A stretch of 64,000 bases of DNA from Gemmatimonadaceae bacterium (GTDB lineage: Bacteria; Gemmatimonadota; Gemmatimonadetes; Gemmatimonadales; Gemmatimonadaceae): positions 153,156 to 217,155 of the forward strand of contig JADLCY010000013.1 in the NCBI GenBank assembly GCA_020846935.1, read 5' to 3'. Position 1 is the stretch's first letter. The number at the start of each line of letters is the position of its first letter. The notes beneath the pieces are model-generated. The model ran no database searches. It saw nothing but the letters and a program-made list of their open reading frames with translations, and was not told the origin of the DNA. The position numbers and the translations under genes are program-made. Positions 27,425 through 36,915 of the stretch are shown one piece after another.

Positions 27425-30313
27425 ATGCCGGCCCGCTCGATCACTCGATCGTTTGTCGCGCTCGCCCTCGTCTTCGCCTCCGCGAACGCCGAGGCGCAGT
27501 ACCTCACGCGACCCACGATCCCCTGGGAAACGATCACCACCACGTCGTTCCGATTTCACTATCCGGCGTCGATGCGCACGTGGGTCCGACCGATCGCGGA
27601 ACGCATGGAGCAATACGCCAGCGCGGTGAATCAGCTCGTCGGCAGTCGACCCGGCCGCCGCGTCACCGTGATGGTGGAGGATCCGACCAACGTCGCCAAC
27701 GGCTTCGCCATTCCGCTCCTCGACAGCCCGACCATCTTCCTGTGGCCCACGCCGCCGACGCCGTCACCGACCTTTGGCACGCATCGCGGCTGGGGCGAAG
27801 TGCTGGCGGTTCACGAGTACGCCCACATCGCGCACCTGACCGTGCGCCCGCGCAACGCCACGGAGCGCCTGCTGTGGCGCATGCTCCCGGCGCGCGTGGG
27901 GCCGGTGGCGCGCAAGGCGCCGCCCTGGGTCTTCGAAGGCTACGCCACGTACATCGAAGGGAGACTCACTGGCAGCGGCCGCCCCAACAGCGTCGGGCGC
28001 CCGGCGATCCTGCGCCAATGGGCCCTCGAGGGGCAGCTCCCTCGTTATGCGGAGCTCAATGGCACGAGAGGCTACCTCGGTGGCGCGATGCGCTACCTCG
28101 TGGGATCCGCGTTTCTCGAGTGGCTGGCCGTGCGGCGTGGTGATTCCTCGCTGCAGCACCTCTGGCGCCGCATGAGCGCCGTCGAGCGCCGATCGTTCAC
28201 CGAGGCGTTTCGTGGTGTGTATGGCGCGCCGCCCGACGAATTGTATGGGGCCTTTGCCACCGACGTCATGGAGAAGGCGCTCGACGTGCGGCGCACCCTG
28301 CGACAGGCGGGACTCGTGGAAGGGGACCTGGTCCAGCGCCTCGCCTGGGGCACGGGCGACCCTGCGGTCTCGCGTGACGGGCGCCTCGTCGCGGTGGTCG
28401 TCCGATCCGCCACCGGCCCGGCGCGCGTGCTGGTGTGGCGCACCGCGAACGAAGGGCTCGACAGCGGGGTCGTGCGCGGCCGTCGGCAACAGCTCGCGCG
28501 CGATCCGCAGGACGTGATGCCGTACGACTCGTTCCCCCCGCACAAACGGGCCGTCGCCACCCTGCACCCTTCGCGCGGCCGCGGGCACGATGCCCCACGC
28601 TGGTTCGCGGACAATCAGCGACTGCTGCTCTCGCGCGATGAGACGCTTGGCGATGGCGCCACACGACCCGACCTGTTCATCTGGAATCATGCCTCGGGTC
28701 GCCTTCGCCGCGTGACACGGGGAGCGGGCATCCGCTCGGCCGATCCCGCGCCTGATGGGCGGACCGCGGTTGGTGTGCGGTGTCGCGCCGGCATCTGTGA
28801 CGTGGTTCGCGTGGACCTCGAACGTGGCTCGTGGACCACGATCGCCGCGGGGTCGCCAACGGTGGTGTTCCACCGAGCCAGGCTCTCCAACGATGGGCAG
28901 CGGATCGCGGTCTCGGTGCAGCGCGACGGCGTCTGGAGCGTGTCGATCCTGGACGCGCGAACCGGCGCCGAAACGTCGCTACCGGCGCGCGACGGCGTGG
29001 CGCGCTATTCGCCCAGCTGGACGCCCGACGGTCGACTCGTCACGGTGAGCGAGGCCGGAGGCATCGCCAACCTGGAGGTGCTGGACCCCGCGACGCACGA
29101 GGGGCGGGCGATCACTCGCGTCACCGGCGGTGTGGCCGGGCCCGACGTGGGGCCGGACGGCCGCGTGTGGTTCCTCAACCTGCACGCGCGCGGTTACGAT
29201 CTTCGCCGCGTGCCGAGCGGGGCGCCGGCTGCCACGGTGGTGTCGCTCGATCCACGATCGTTCCCGGCGGCACCGCGGCGCGCCGAGCCCGGGCGCACGT
29301 TTGCGCCGGGGCCGATCAACGGACCGTCCGACTATGCACTCGGGCCCCGCGGGTGGCGCGCGCTCCCGGGCATCAGCGTCGGCCCGGATGGCGACATGGG
29401 GAGCCTGATGGTCGGCACCGTCGACCCGGTGGGACGGTGGAGCACGCTGCTGCAGGGCGCCTACGGACAGCGCGGGGCGTGGCGCGGAGGATCAGCCATG
29501 ACGACGTTCCGCACGACGCTCGTCGAGATCGACGGGAGCCTCTGGTACGGCGATCACGCACCATCAAAGCAGCGCTCCGGATCGTTTGCCTCGCTCAACA
29601 TCGACTCGCGCTTCACTGGCCTGGGCGTCTCGGCTCGCAAGGGGCGCGAGCTGTCCGCTTACGGGTGGGCGCTGCGCGCCGGCGGAAGCGCGGGTCGCGT
29701 GGACGGGAACCAGCTCGACGCGGCCTCACGGGCCATGGGCTTTGGTGAAGTGCGCGGTCGTCTTTCGTTGCCGCTGCGTGGGGCGACCATCACGCCGCGC
29801 GTAGCGGCGTCGGTCACCGAAGGGAGCACCGATGGCGATCGGTGGACACGACGCCTCGTCACCGCCTCGCTGACCGTTGGCGGCGCACGTCGCGAGCTCC
29901 GACTCGAAGCAACGCGCGGATCGGTGACCGAACCCGGGCCCGGTGAGTTTGGCCGCGCGTTCGAACAGTTCGCGGTCGGTGGGGCCTACCTGCCCTTCAT
30001 CGATCAGGCGTACCTGAGTCAGCGGATCTCCCTGCCGTCGGTGCCGGTGGGCTACACGTCAGGTCGCCGGGTCGAGATGTATCGCGCGTCGATGCGCCTG
30101 TTCAGGGTGCACCCGTACGCGACGTGGATTGCCGCGGGCGACAGTGTCACGAGCTACCGGCGGGTGCTGGGGCTCGAGAACGAGTTCGCCTTTCCCACGA
30201 TCGGGTTCGTGACGCTGCCGTCGACGCGCATCCGCTTTGGTGTGGGGTACTCGCTCGATGAGCCCTACGAGGAGAAGATGCGTCCCTACGTCAGCGTGAC
30301 GTATAGACCCTAG
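27425..30313 (+). CDS. Secreted metallopeptidase-like, beta-propeller and barrel protein
   Basis: A 962-residue exported protein. A Sec signal (SFVALALVFASANAEAQ) precedes a peptidase-like domain with the gluzincin zinc motif HEYAH at 130-134. From about 320 to 620 there are TolB/WD40-like repeats (for example SRDGRLVAVV, SNDGQRIAVSV, TPDGRLVTVS). The last 320 residues are rich in alternating polar and hydrophobic strands and end RPYVSVTYRP, as in outer-membrane barrels. I chose the ATG at 27425 over GTG 27404. It may be a surface protease or assembly factor; the substrate is unknown. It stands alone, 235 nt before pntAA. Confidence 0.75.
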   Translation: MPARSITRSFVALALVFASANAEAQYLTRPTIPWETITTTSFRFHYPASMRTWVRPIAERMEQYASAVNQLVGSRPGRRVTVMVEDPTNVANGFAIPLLDSPTIFLWPTPPTPSPTFGTHRGWGEVLAVHEYAHIAHLTVRPRNATERLLWRMLPARVGPVARKAPPWVFEGYATYIEGRLTGSGRPNSVGRPAILRQWALEGQLPRYAELNGTRGYLGGAMRYLVGSAFLEWLAVRRGDSSLQHLWRRMSAVERRSFTEAFRGVYGAPPDELYGAFATDVMEKALDVRRTLRQAGLVEGDLVQRLAWGTGDPAVSRDGRLVAVVVRSATGPARVLVWRTANEGLDSGVVRGRRQQLARDPQDVMPYDSFPPHKRAVATLHPSRGRGHDAPRWFADNQRLLLSRDETLGDGATRPDLFIWNHASGRLRRVTRGAGIRSADPAPDGRTAVGVRCRAGICDVVRVDLERGSWTTIAAGSPTVVFHRARLSNDGQRIAVSVQRDGVWSVSILDARTGAETSLPARDGVARYSPSWTPDGRLVTVSEAGGIANLEVLDPATHEGRAITRVTGGVAGPDVGPDGRVWFLNLHARGYDLRRVPSGAPAATVVSLDPRSFPAAPRRAEPGRTFAPGPINGPSDYALGPRGWRALPGISVGPDGDMGSLMVGTVDPVGRWSTLLQGAYGQRGAWRGGSAMTTFRTTLVEIDGSLWYGDHAPSKQRSGSFASLNIDSRFTGLGVSARKGRELSAYGWALRAGGSAGRVDGNQLDAASRAMGFGEVRGRLSLPLRGATITPRVAASVTEGSTDGDRWTRRLVTASLTVGGARRELRLEATRGSVTEPGPGEFGRAFEQFAVGGAYLPFIDQAYLSQRISLPSVPVGYTSGRRVEMYRASMRLFRVHPYATWIAAGDSVTSYRRVLGLENEFAFPTIGFVTLPSTRIRFGVGYSLDEPYEEKMRPYVSVTYRP

Positions 30314-30548
30314 CGCCGACGGACCAACGAGGGGCGGCAGACCGGCACCGCTTCCGCCGGCCCGGTGGCACCGCGCCTAACGTGGTCTGCGGCGGCCGAG
30401 TGCCTGGCACGGGACTCCGCGTGTGGCGGGCGTCGGGCCGGCGCAAGGCCCACGTGCCCGCGACCCCCGCGTCGGAGCGCTCGCGTCGCCTTGTCTTTGC
30501 GTGGTCACCCACCGACATTCCGGCCCGTCCAAGCCATGGGAGTTACGC

Positions 30549-31652
30549 ATGTGGATCGGGGTTCCCCGCGAGAGCGCGCCCGGCGAGCGGCGTGTTGGTC
30601 TCGTCCCGGACAGCGTTGCCCGCCTCGTTCGGTCCGGGGTGAGCGTGCGCGTGCAGCGCGGCGCGGGCGTCCCCGCCTTCTGCTCCGATGATGCGTTCGC
30701 GACCGCGGGAGCCGAACTTGTGGACGACGCGCGATCGATCCTCGGCACGTGCGACGTGGTGGTGAAGGTCCAGAAGCCATCGCTGGACGAGGCGGCGGCC
30801 CTGCGCGAAGGCAGCATCCTCATTTCGCTCCTGCCAGCGGCGACGAGTACGGACGTACTGGAATGCCTGACGTCGCGTCGGGTCACGGTACTGGCGCTCG
30901 AACGCGTGCCGCGCATCACGCGCGCGCAGTCGATGGACATCCTGTCGTCGCAGGCCACGGTGGCCGGGTACAAGGCGGTGCTGATCGGTGCGGCGGCGAC
31001 GTCCAAGCTGTTGCCGATGCTGACGACCGCCGCGGGGAGCATCCCACCGGCAAAGGCGTTCGTCATCGGGGCCGGCGTCGCCGGCCTCATGGCTATTGCC
31101 ACCGCACGTCGCCTTGGCGCGACGGTGTCGGGCTTCGACATTCGCGCGGCCGCACGGGAGCAGGTCCTCTCGCTCGGCGCGACGTTCGTCGGGCCCGACC
31201 CCTCGAAAGACGCAGAGGTGGCCGGTGGCTACGCGCGCGCGCAGACCGCCGACGAGCAGGCGCAAACGATGGCGGCGCTTGCGGCGCACCTTCGCGACCA
31301 GGATCTCGTGATCACCACCGCGCAGATCCCGGGTCGCTCCGCGCCGCGCCTGATTACCGCCGACATGGTCGGCACGATGCGCCCGGGCGCGGTGATCGTG
31401 GACCTCGCCGCAGAGACCGGAGGCAACTGTGAACTCACGGTCCCGGGCGAGACGCGCGACGTGAACGGGGTGCAAGTCATCGGCGCCGTCAACGTCGCGG
31501 CGTCCGTGCCGTATCACGCGTCGGTGATGTTCGCCAAGAATGTGCTCACGCTGCTGCAGCACATGATCAAGGATGCCGCGATCCCGATCAACCTCGAGGA
31601 CGAGATCGTCGGCCCGATGTGCCTCTCCCACGCCGGCTCCGCCCGCTCATGA
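30549..31652 (+). CDS. pntAA: NAD(P) transhydrogenase alpha subunit 1 (NAD-binding)
   Basis: This soluble domain I subunit (367 residues) binds NAD(H) in the proton-translocating transhydrogenase, which passes hydride from NADH to NADP using the proton gradient. Visible motifs are IGVPRESAPGERRVGLVP at the start, the RQDR-equivalent loop near residue 125, and the Rossmann GAGVAGLMAIATARRLG at about 177. The ATG at 30549 follows GGGAG. It overlaps the next gene by 4 nt (ATGA). The split into three genes is a known form of the enzyme. Confidence 0.95.
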   Translation: MWIGVPRESAPGERRVGLVPDSVARLVRSGVSVRVQRGAGVPAFCSDDAFATAGAELVDDARSILGTCDVVVKVQKPSLDEAAALREGSILISLLPAATSTDVLECLTSRRVTVLALERVPRITRAQSMDILSSQATVAGYKAVLIGAAATSKLLPMLTTAAGSIPPAKAFVIGAGVAGLMAIATARRLGATVSGFDIRAAAREQVLSLGATFVGPDPSKDAEVAGGYARAQTADEQAQTMAALAAHLRDQDLVITTAQIPGRSAPRLITADMVGTMRPGAVIVDLAAETGGNCELTVPGETRDVNGVQVIGAVNVAASVPYHASVMFAKNVLTLLQHMIKDAAIPINLEDEIVGPMCLSHAGSARS

Positions 31653-31951
31653 CGATCATCCTTCAGATCTACGTCTTCATCCTCGCCGCCTTCCTGGGCT
31701 ACCAGCTCATCAGCCGGGTCCCCGCCCTGCTCCACACGCCGCTGATGAGTGCCACCAACGCCATCGCCGGCATTTCGCTGGTTGGCTCGCTGATCGCGGC
31801 CGGCGGCCGGTATGGCACGTTCGCCACGGTCCTCGGGTTCGTCGCCGTGATCATGGCCACGATCAACGTCGTCGGCGGCTTCCTGCTCACCAACAAGATG
31901 CTCGCCATGTTCCGCAAGGACGGCGGGGCCCCCAAGCCACACGGGAAATAG
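31649..31951 (+). CDS. pntAB: NAD(P) transhydrogenase alpha subunit 2 (membrane)
   Basis: A 100-residue membrane subunit with three hydrophobic segments (about 2-20, 32-50, 57-75), the first part of the proton channel domain II. The family segment HTPLMSATNAIAGI is intact. I chose the ATG at 31649, which overlaps the pntAA stop; the longer start at 31619 lies within pntAA. pntB starts 3 nt after its stop, so the three subunits are co-translated. Confidence 0.93.
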   Translation: MTIILQIYVFILAAFLGYQLISRVPALLHTPLMSATNAIAGISLVGSLIAAGGRYGTFATVLGFVAVIMATINVVGGFLLTNKMLAMFRKDGGAPKPHGK

Positions 31952-31954
31952 CCG

Positions 31955-33367
31955 ATGCCGACCCTCTCGGGCCGCGAACTGGCGATCCAGCTCACCTACG
32001 TCCTGGCGTCGATCGCGTTCATCGTCGGCATCCGGGGCCTGACGCAACCGGACAAGGCGCGACGCGGCATCCAGATCGCCGCGGTGGGCATGCTGCTCGC
32101 CGTCATCGGGACCCTGGTGTCCGCGCAGATCCTGACCTACACGTGGATTGCGGCCGGGCTCGTCATCGGCACGGTGATCGGCTACCCGCTGGGCGTGAAG
32201 GTGCCAATGACGGCGATGCCGCAGCGCATCGCCATCGCGCAGACGTTCGGCGCCTCGGCCGCCACCCTCGTCGGCGTCGCCGAGTATCACCATGCCTACC
32301 ACGCCACCGGCGCCACCGGCCTCAGCGCGTTCACCATGGGCGCCCTCGGCCTCGAGGTCATGCTCGGCGCGCTGACGGTCTGCGGCTCGCTCATCGCCTT
32401 CGGCAAGCTGCAGGAGCTGCTCCCCGGTCGACCCATCACCTTCGCCGGGCAGAACTACCTCAACTTCGCGCTCGTCGGGCTGGCGCTCGTCCTGCTGGTC
32501 GCGCTGATCCTCGACCCGGCCGACTCGCGGCTCTTCTACGGGCTGATTGCCCTCGCGTCCGTGATCGGCTTCTCGCTGGTGCTGCCCATCGGCGGCGCCG
32601 ACATGCCCGTCGTCATCGCGCTGCTCAACTCGTACGCCGGCCTGGCCTCGGCGGCGACGGGCTTTGCGCTGGGCAACATGATCCTGATCATCTGCGGTGC
32701 GCTTGATGGCGCGTCAGGCGTGATCCTCTCGGTGCTGATGAGCAAGGCCATGAACCGTTCGTTTCGCTCGGTGTTGTTTGGCGCGTTCGGCAGCGAGAGC
32801 GGGTCGGCCGCGACCGGGGGCAGCACCGCCGCAGGCACGGTGCGATCGGTGAGCGTCGAGGACGCCGCCGTACAGATCGCCTACGCCAACCAGGTGGTCG
32901 TCGTCCCGGGCTACGGCATGGCGGTCGCCCAGGCGCAGCACGTGGTGCGCGAACTGGCCGAACTGGTGGAGAAGCGCGGCGGCGACGTGAAGTACGCGAT
33001 CCATCCCGTCGCCGGGCGCATGCCCGGCCACATGAACGTGCTGCTTGCCGAAGCCAACGTCCCGTACGATCGGCTGTTCGACATGGACGAGATCAACGAC
33101 AAGTTCGAGAGCACCGACGTGGTGCTCGTGATTGGCGCCAACGACGTGGTGAATCCCGCGGCACGGTCCGATCCGGCGAGCCCGATCTACGGCATGCCGA
33201 TTCTTGACGTCGACAAGGCACGCGCGACGATCGTGCTCAAGCGCTCAATGGCCGCAGGCTTTGCGGGCATCGAAAACGAACTGTTCTACATGCCGAAGAC
33301 GGCCATGCTCTTTGGCGACGCCAAGGCGAGCCTCACCAAGCTGGTCGCGGAGGTCAAGCAGATCTGA
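31955..33367 (+). CDS. pntB: NAD(P) transhydrogenase beta subunit
   Basis: A 470-residue subunit with eight or nine N-terminal membrane segments (domain II, residues about 1-260) and a C-terminal NADP-binding domain III from about 290, with GYGMAVAQAQHVVREL, HPVAGRMPGHMNVLLAEA and the later GANDVVNPAARSDPAS. It completes the proton-pumping transhydrogenase, the main source of NADPH in many aerobes. The gene ends 20 nt from the convergent glycosyltransferase gene; no terminator hairpin was seen there. Confidence 0.96.
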   Translation: MPTLSGRELAIQLTYVLASIAFIVGIRGLTQPDKARRGIQIAAVGMLLAVIGTLVSAQILTYTWIAAGLVIGTVIGYPLGVKVPMTAMPQRIAIAQTFGASAATLVGVAEYHHAYHATGATGLSAFTMGALGLEVMLGALTVCGSLIAFGKLQELLPGRPITFAGQNYLNFALVGLALVLLVALILDPADSRLFYGLIALASVIGFSLVLPIGGADMPVVIALLNSYAGLASAATGFALGNMILIICGALDGASGVILSVLMSKAMNRSFRSVLFGAFGSESGSAATGGSTAAGTVRSVSVEDAAVQIAYANQVVVVPGYGMAVAQAQHVVRELAELVEKRGGDVKYAIHPVAGRMPGHMNVLLAEANVPYDRLFDMDEINDKFESTDVVLVIGANDVVNPAARSDPASPIYGMPILDVDKARATIVLKRSMAAGFAGIENELFYMPKTAMLFGDAKASLTKLVAEVKQI

Positions 33368-33387
33368 ACCAGCGAGGGATCGGGTAG

Positions 33388-34515
33388 TCATGAGCTGAGG
33401 GGGCGTCCCCGCCATTGCCGCGGACGCCTGAGCGTCGACCAGAGCAGGCGCAGCGCGGCCAGTGGATCCGCGAGTGGTGAGAGGTAGAAGCCGATGGTGC
33501 GTTCGGCATAGCTCGCCCTGAGCGCGCCGAGCATGGCAACGCGAATCGCGACCAGGGCCGCGTTCACCCCGAGCAGGGCGCCGCTGCGGGGCGCTGCCCC
33601 GCAAGCCGCGAGCAGCACATACGGCACGGGCACGCCCTGCGCGAAGAGCACCAGGACCACGTCGAGCCATTGGCGAGCCCTCGTCGTGGCGTCGGAGAGA
33701 TCGAACGAACGCCCCCACTCGCGCCACATCTGCCCGACCGACGTGTACGCGCGCACATCGTACAGCCGAGAGCCATCCAGGAAGTCCACGCGCACCCCCC
33801 GGCGCGCGAGCACGCGCGCCAGCGTGACGTCGTCGGCCCAGGAGCGGCGCGCGAGTTCGTAGCCACCGTGCGCGAGCAGTACGTCGCGGCGCGCGAGAAA
33901 ACACTGGCCGTTGGCCAGCACCGTGTTCGGCTCGGGGCGCCTCGCACCGGCAGCGCCTGTGCGGTATACGAGCGAGACGAGCATCGACGGCTGGATCCAC
34001 TGCTCCGCAGCGGTCATGCCCACGAACCGCGGGGAGAACGACACGACTTCGCTTGCGGTGTCGCGGGCTGCCGCGATCACGCCGGCCACCATGCCTGATC
34101 GCGCTTCGGTATCCGCGTCGACGCCAAGCACCCACTCTCCGCGCGCCAGCGAAAGGCCGTGCTGCAACGCCCATACCTTGCCGATCCAGCCGGGCGGGAG
34201 TGGTGGATCGACGACGAGGCGTATGCGCCGGTCGCGTGCCGCGGCCGCGAGCACCAGACGGTCCGTGCCATCGTCGGAGCCCGAGTCGACCACGAGGATC
34301 TCCGTCAGCGGGGCGCCCTGCCGCGCGAGACCATCGAGGCAGCGCGAGACTCTGGCTGCCTCGTTGTAGGTCGGAACGATGACACTGACGGTCGTGTCGT
34401 GCACGCCGTCAGCACGCGGCGCCACCGGCGGTCGCCGCGTGCGACCGGGCGCCAGCCGCGTGAGGACCAGTGCGAGCGCCACCCCCTGAAGCGCCAGCAG
34501 CGCGATCAGCAGCAC
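33388..34515 (-). CDS. Membrane-anchored family 2 glycosyltransferase
   Basis: A protein of about 375 residues with an N-terminal membrane segment, a GT-A domain (VSVIVPTYNEAARVSRCLDG, then VVDSGSDDGTD, and a DXD-type VDADTE), and two or three hydrophobic segments near the C-terminus. The layout resembles HpnB/CruC-type glycosyltransferases that act on hopanoids or carotenoids, but the acceptor cannot be named. Two starts are possible: TTG 34536 and GTG 34515; I give the GTG. The start overlaps the small ORF before it. Confidence 0.78.
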   Translation of the reverse strand: MLLIALLALQGVALALVLTRLAPGRTRRPPVAPRADGVHDTTVSVIVPTYNEAARVSRCLDGLARQGAPLTEILVVDSGSDDGTDRLVLAAAARDRRIRLVVDPPLPPGWIGKVWALQHGLSLARGEWVLGVDADTEARSGMVAGVIAAARDTASEVVSFSPRFVGMTAAEQWIQPSMLVSLVYRTGAAGARRPEPNTVLANGQCFLARRDVLLAHGGYELARRSWADDVTLARVLARRGVRVDFLDGSRLYDVRAYTSVGQMWREWGRSFDLSDATTRARQWLDVVLVLFAQGVPVPYVLLAACGAAPRSGALLGVNAALVAIRVAMLGALRASYAERTIGFYLSPLADPLAALRLLWSTLRRPRQWRGRPLSS

Positions 34516-34691
34516 GTCAGCTGCGATGCCGCGCAATCCGGGTCAACGCCACGCGTGACGGGCCAGCTCACGTGCGGCGGCCCGAACGCGAGCATGATGT
34601 ACCAGGCGACCACGCGACGACCCGTAGCGTCGCGCCGCGGCGTCACCAGCTCGACGCCGCGGTCGCTCGGCTCGCTCACGCTCGCGGCCAC
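34506..34691 (-). CDS. Small ORF of coding character, unknown function
   Basis: A 61-codon frame from GTG 34691 that starts 4 nt after the S9 peptidase stop and overlaps the glycosyltransferase start. About nine of ten codons end in G or C, as in the neighbouring genes, which supports real coding. The product (including RRVVAWYIMLAFGPPHVSWP) ends in a cysteine pair and matches no family that I recognise. It could be a coupled small protein or a remnant of a larger gene. Confidence 0.4.
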   Translation of the reverse strand: MAASVSEPSDRGVELVTPRRDATGRRVVAWYIMLAFGPPHVSWPVTRGVDPDCAASQLTCC

Positions 34692-34695
34692 ATCC

Positions 34696-36852
34696 CTACT
34701 GCGCGGTCGTCGTCACGTCCGGCTTGAGCCAATAGGTGAACCATTGGCGCAGGCGACCGAGCCGATCCACGAGCAGCCACGGCTCACCCGTGCGCGAGAG
34801 GTCGTGTGTCGAACGCGGGTACCGCACCAGCTCGACCGGCGTGCCCTGCTTCTTGAGGCCGATGAACCATTGCTCGGCGTCGGTCATCGGCGTGCGGTGA
34901 TCCTCCTCGGACTGCACGATGAACGTCGGCGTCCTGACCTTCCGGATGTAGCGGATCGGCGACAGCGTGTCGTACATGACCGGGTTATCCCACGGCTTGC
35001 CCATGAACTCGAACTCGGTCAGGCCCTGTGCGTCGGACGTTCCGTACCACGACCACCAGTTGCTGATCATGCGGTCGGCCTGCGCGGCCTTGAACCGTTG
35101 CGTCTTCACGGTCACCCAGGCCGTCATCACGCCGCCGTATGAGCCGCCGGTGACACCGAGTCGCGTCGAGTCAACGTCAGGCCTCCTGGCGATGATGTCG
35201 ACGCCCTTCATGAGATCCTGATAGTCCTCGGCAAACCATCGACCGCGGGTGGAGTAGGTGAACTTCGCGCCGTACCCCGAAGATCCGCGCGGATTCGTGA
35301 ACAGCACGAACATCCCGGCCCCGGCCAGGTTCTGAAACTCGTCGAACCAGTTCTCCCCGTACGCGCTGTGCGGCCCGCCGTGAATGTAGAGCACGGCCGG
35401 GTACTTCTTCGCGGGGTCATAGCCGTACGGCTTCATCAACCACGCCTCGATCTCGAGGCCGCCCACGCTCGCGTAGGTGAAGCGCTCGGCGTCGGAGAAC
35501 GCGACCTTTGCCAGCAGGTCGTCGTTGAACGTGGTGAGCTTTCGTTCGTTGGAGCCGTCCGCATTCGCGATGAACAGCTCCGTGGGTTTGTCCATGCTGG
35601 TCGCCACGAACGCCACCTGGGAAGCCGACATGCCCATCGTGAATCCGTTCATGCGTCGGCGCCCGCCCAGGACCTCCTTCATCTGCTTTGACGCTGGATC
35701 GACGAGGAACCAGCCCGATCGCCCGCCGATCGATGCCGATACCGCGAGCTTGCCGTCGGGCAGCCAGTCGTAGCCATCGGGCTCGTATTGCCAGTCGCCG
35801 AGGACGTTGACCGGCGTGCCACCGGAGGCATTCACCACCCAGAGTCGCTGGTTGGTCACGCGGGTCGGCGCCGCCGTGAACGCAATCCATTTGCCGTCCG
35901 GCGACCACTGCACGTCGCCCTCGCTCCCCATCGCACTCGTCAGGCGCCGCGGCGTGCCGCCAGCCACCGGGATCACGAAAACATCGGCGTCGTTGCGCGG
36001 CTGCTCGTCGCGCCGCGCGTCGTACGGAAGCCGCGCCAACGAATCCCGTTCGGCTTCGACCACCGAGTCGGGGCGCATGGCGGGGTCCGCGACGTACGCG
36101 ATCGACCGACCATCGGGCGACACGGCGGCGCCGCGACGCGAGTACACGGTGCTGTCGACCATGCGCTTCTTCGCGCCCGGCTCGAACGACTGCACGAACA
36201 CCTGCGTGGGCCGATACGCGCGCCGCTCGCGCGGTCCGGGAAGAAAGCCTGGCCCGTTGGACTTGTAGCGCATTTCCGTGATGTGCCGCCCGTCAAAGCG
36301 CTTGGGGTCCAGCGGCGCGGTGATCGCGCCATAGGGGGGACGCGCCATCGCCGGCGTGTCCCGATAGATGTCGGGCGCGCGCGGCGCGCTGGTGTCGGCG
36401 GCCGTCGCTTCGGTCCACACCGCCAGACTGCGGTCGGCTGGCATGGAGCCCGCCGGGAAGCGATCGATCTCCATGGCCTCGCCCGCGGGCTGGTCCATCC
36501 GGATGCCCCACGTGCGACCACGGGAGCCCGCACGCTGTGACGAGAACAGCAGGTACGTGCCATCGGGAGACCAGCGCGGCGCGGTGCTCTCGTAGCCTGG
36601 GCTCGTGAATCGCTGGGCGGTGCCGCCCGCGGACGGCGAGACCCAGATCTCGGTGTGACGTCGGTTCTCGCCTTCGCGGACGGTGGTCACCGTGTACGCC
36701 ACGTACTTGCCGTCAGGTGACATGGCCGGGGCGCCCACCTGATGCACCTTGTACCAGTCTGCGGGCGTGAACGGCTTGCGCGCCTGTGCATCGGCGACGG
36801 CGCCGAGCAGCGTCAGGCCGGAGAGGAGAGTTGCGTACCGCACGTAGGTCAT
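34696..36852 (-). CDS. S9 family prolyl oligopeptidase, secreted
   Basis: A 718-residue serine peptidase with an N-terminal signal (about 1-25, ending AVADAQA), a beta-propeller domain of TolB-like repeats (SPDGKYVAYTV, SPDGTYLLFSS, SPDGRSIAYVA and others, to about residue 440), and a C-terminal alpha/beta hydrolase. The triad is visible: S571 in GGSYGG, D651 in EEDHRTP and H683 in STHDLS. The enzyme should cleave short peptides in the periplasm. I chose ATG 36852 over 36867. It is divergent from the AAA ATPase gene; the 63-nt gap must contain both promoters. Confidence 0.93.
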   Translation of the reverse strand: MTYVRYATLLSGLTLLGAVADAQARKPFTPADWYKVHQVGAPAMSPDGKYVAYTVTTVREGENRRHTEIWVSPSAGGTAQRFTSPGYESTAPRWSPDGTYLLFSSQRAGSRGRTWGIRMDQPAGEAMEIDRFPAGSMPADRSLAVWTEATAADTSAPRAPDIYRDTPAMARPPYGAITAPLDPKRFDGRHITEMRYKSNGPGFLPGPRERRAYRPTQVFVQSFEPGAKKRMVDSTVYSRRGAAVSPDGRSIAYVADPAMRPDSVVEAERDSLARLPYDARRDEQPRNDADVFVIPVAGGTPRRLTSAMGSEGDVQWSPDGKWIAFTAAPTRVTNQRLWVVNASGGTPVNVLGDWQYEPDGYDWLPDGKLAVSASIGGRSGWFLVDPASKQMKEVLGGRRRMNGFTMGMSASQVAFVATSMDKPTELFIANADGSNERKLTTFNDDLLAKVAFSDAERFTYASVGGLEIEAWLMKPYGYDPAKKYPAVLYIHGGPHSAYGENWFDEFQNLAGAGMFVLFTNPRGSSGYGAKFTYSTRGRWFAEDYQDLMKGVDIIARRPDVDSTRLGVTGGSYGGVMTAWVTVKTQRFKAAQADRMISNWWSWYGTSDAQGLTEFEFMGKPWDNPVMYDTLSPIRYIRKVRTPTFIVQSEEDHRTPMTDAEQWFIGLKKQGTPVELVRYPRSTHDLSRTGEPWLLVDRLGRLRQWFTYWLKPDVTTTAQ

Positions 36853-36915
36853 GGAGGTTCTCCACATGGTGTCGATCAGGATCCCGGGCGAACCGGGGGC
36901 CGGAACTTATCGCCG

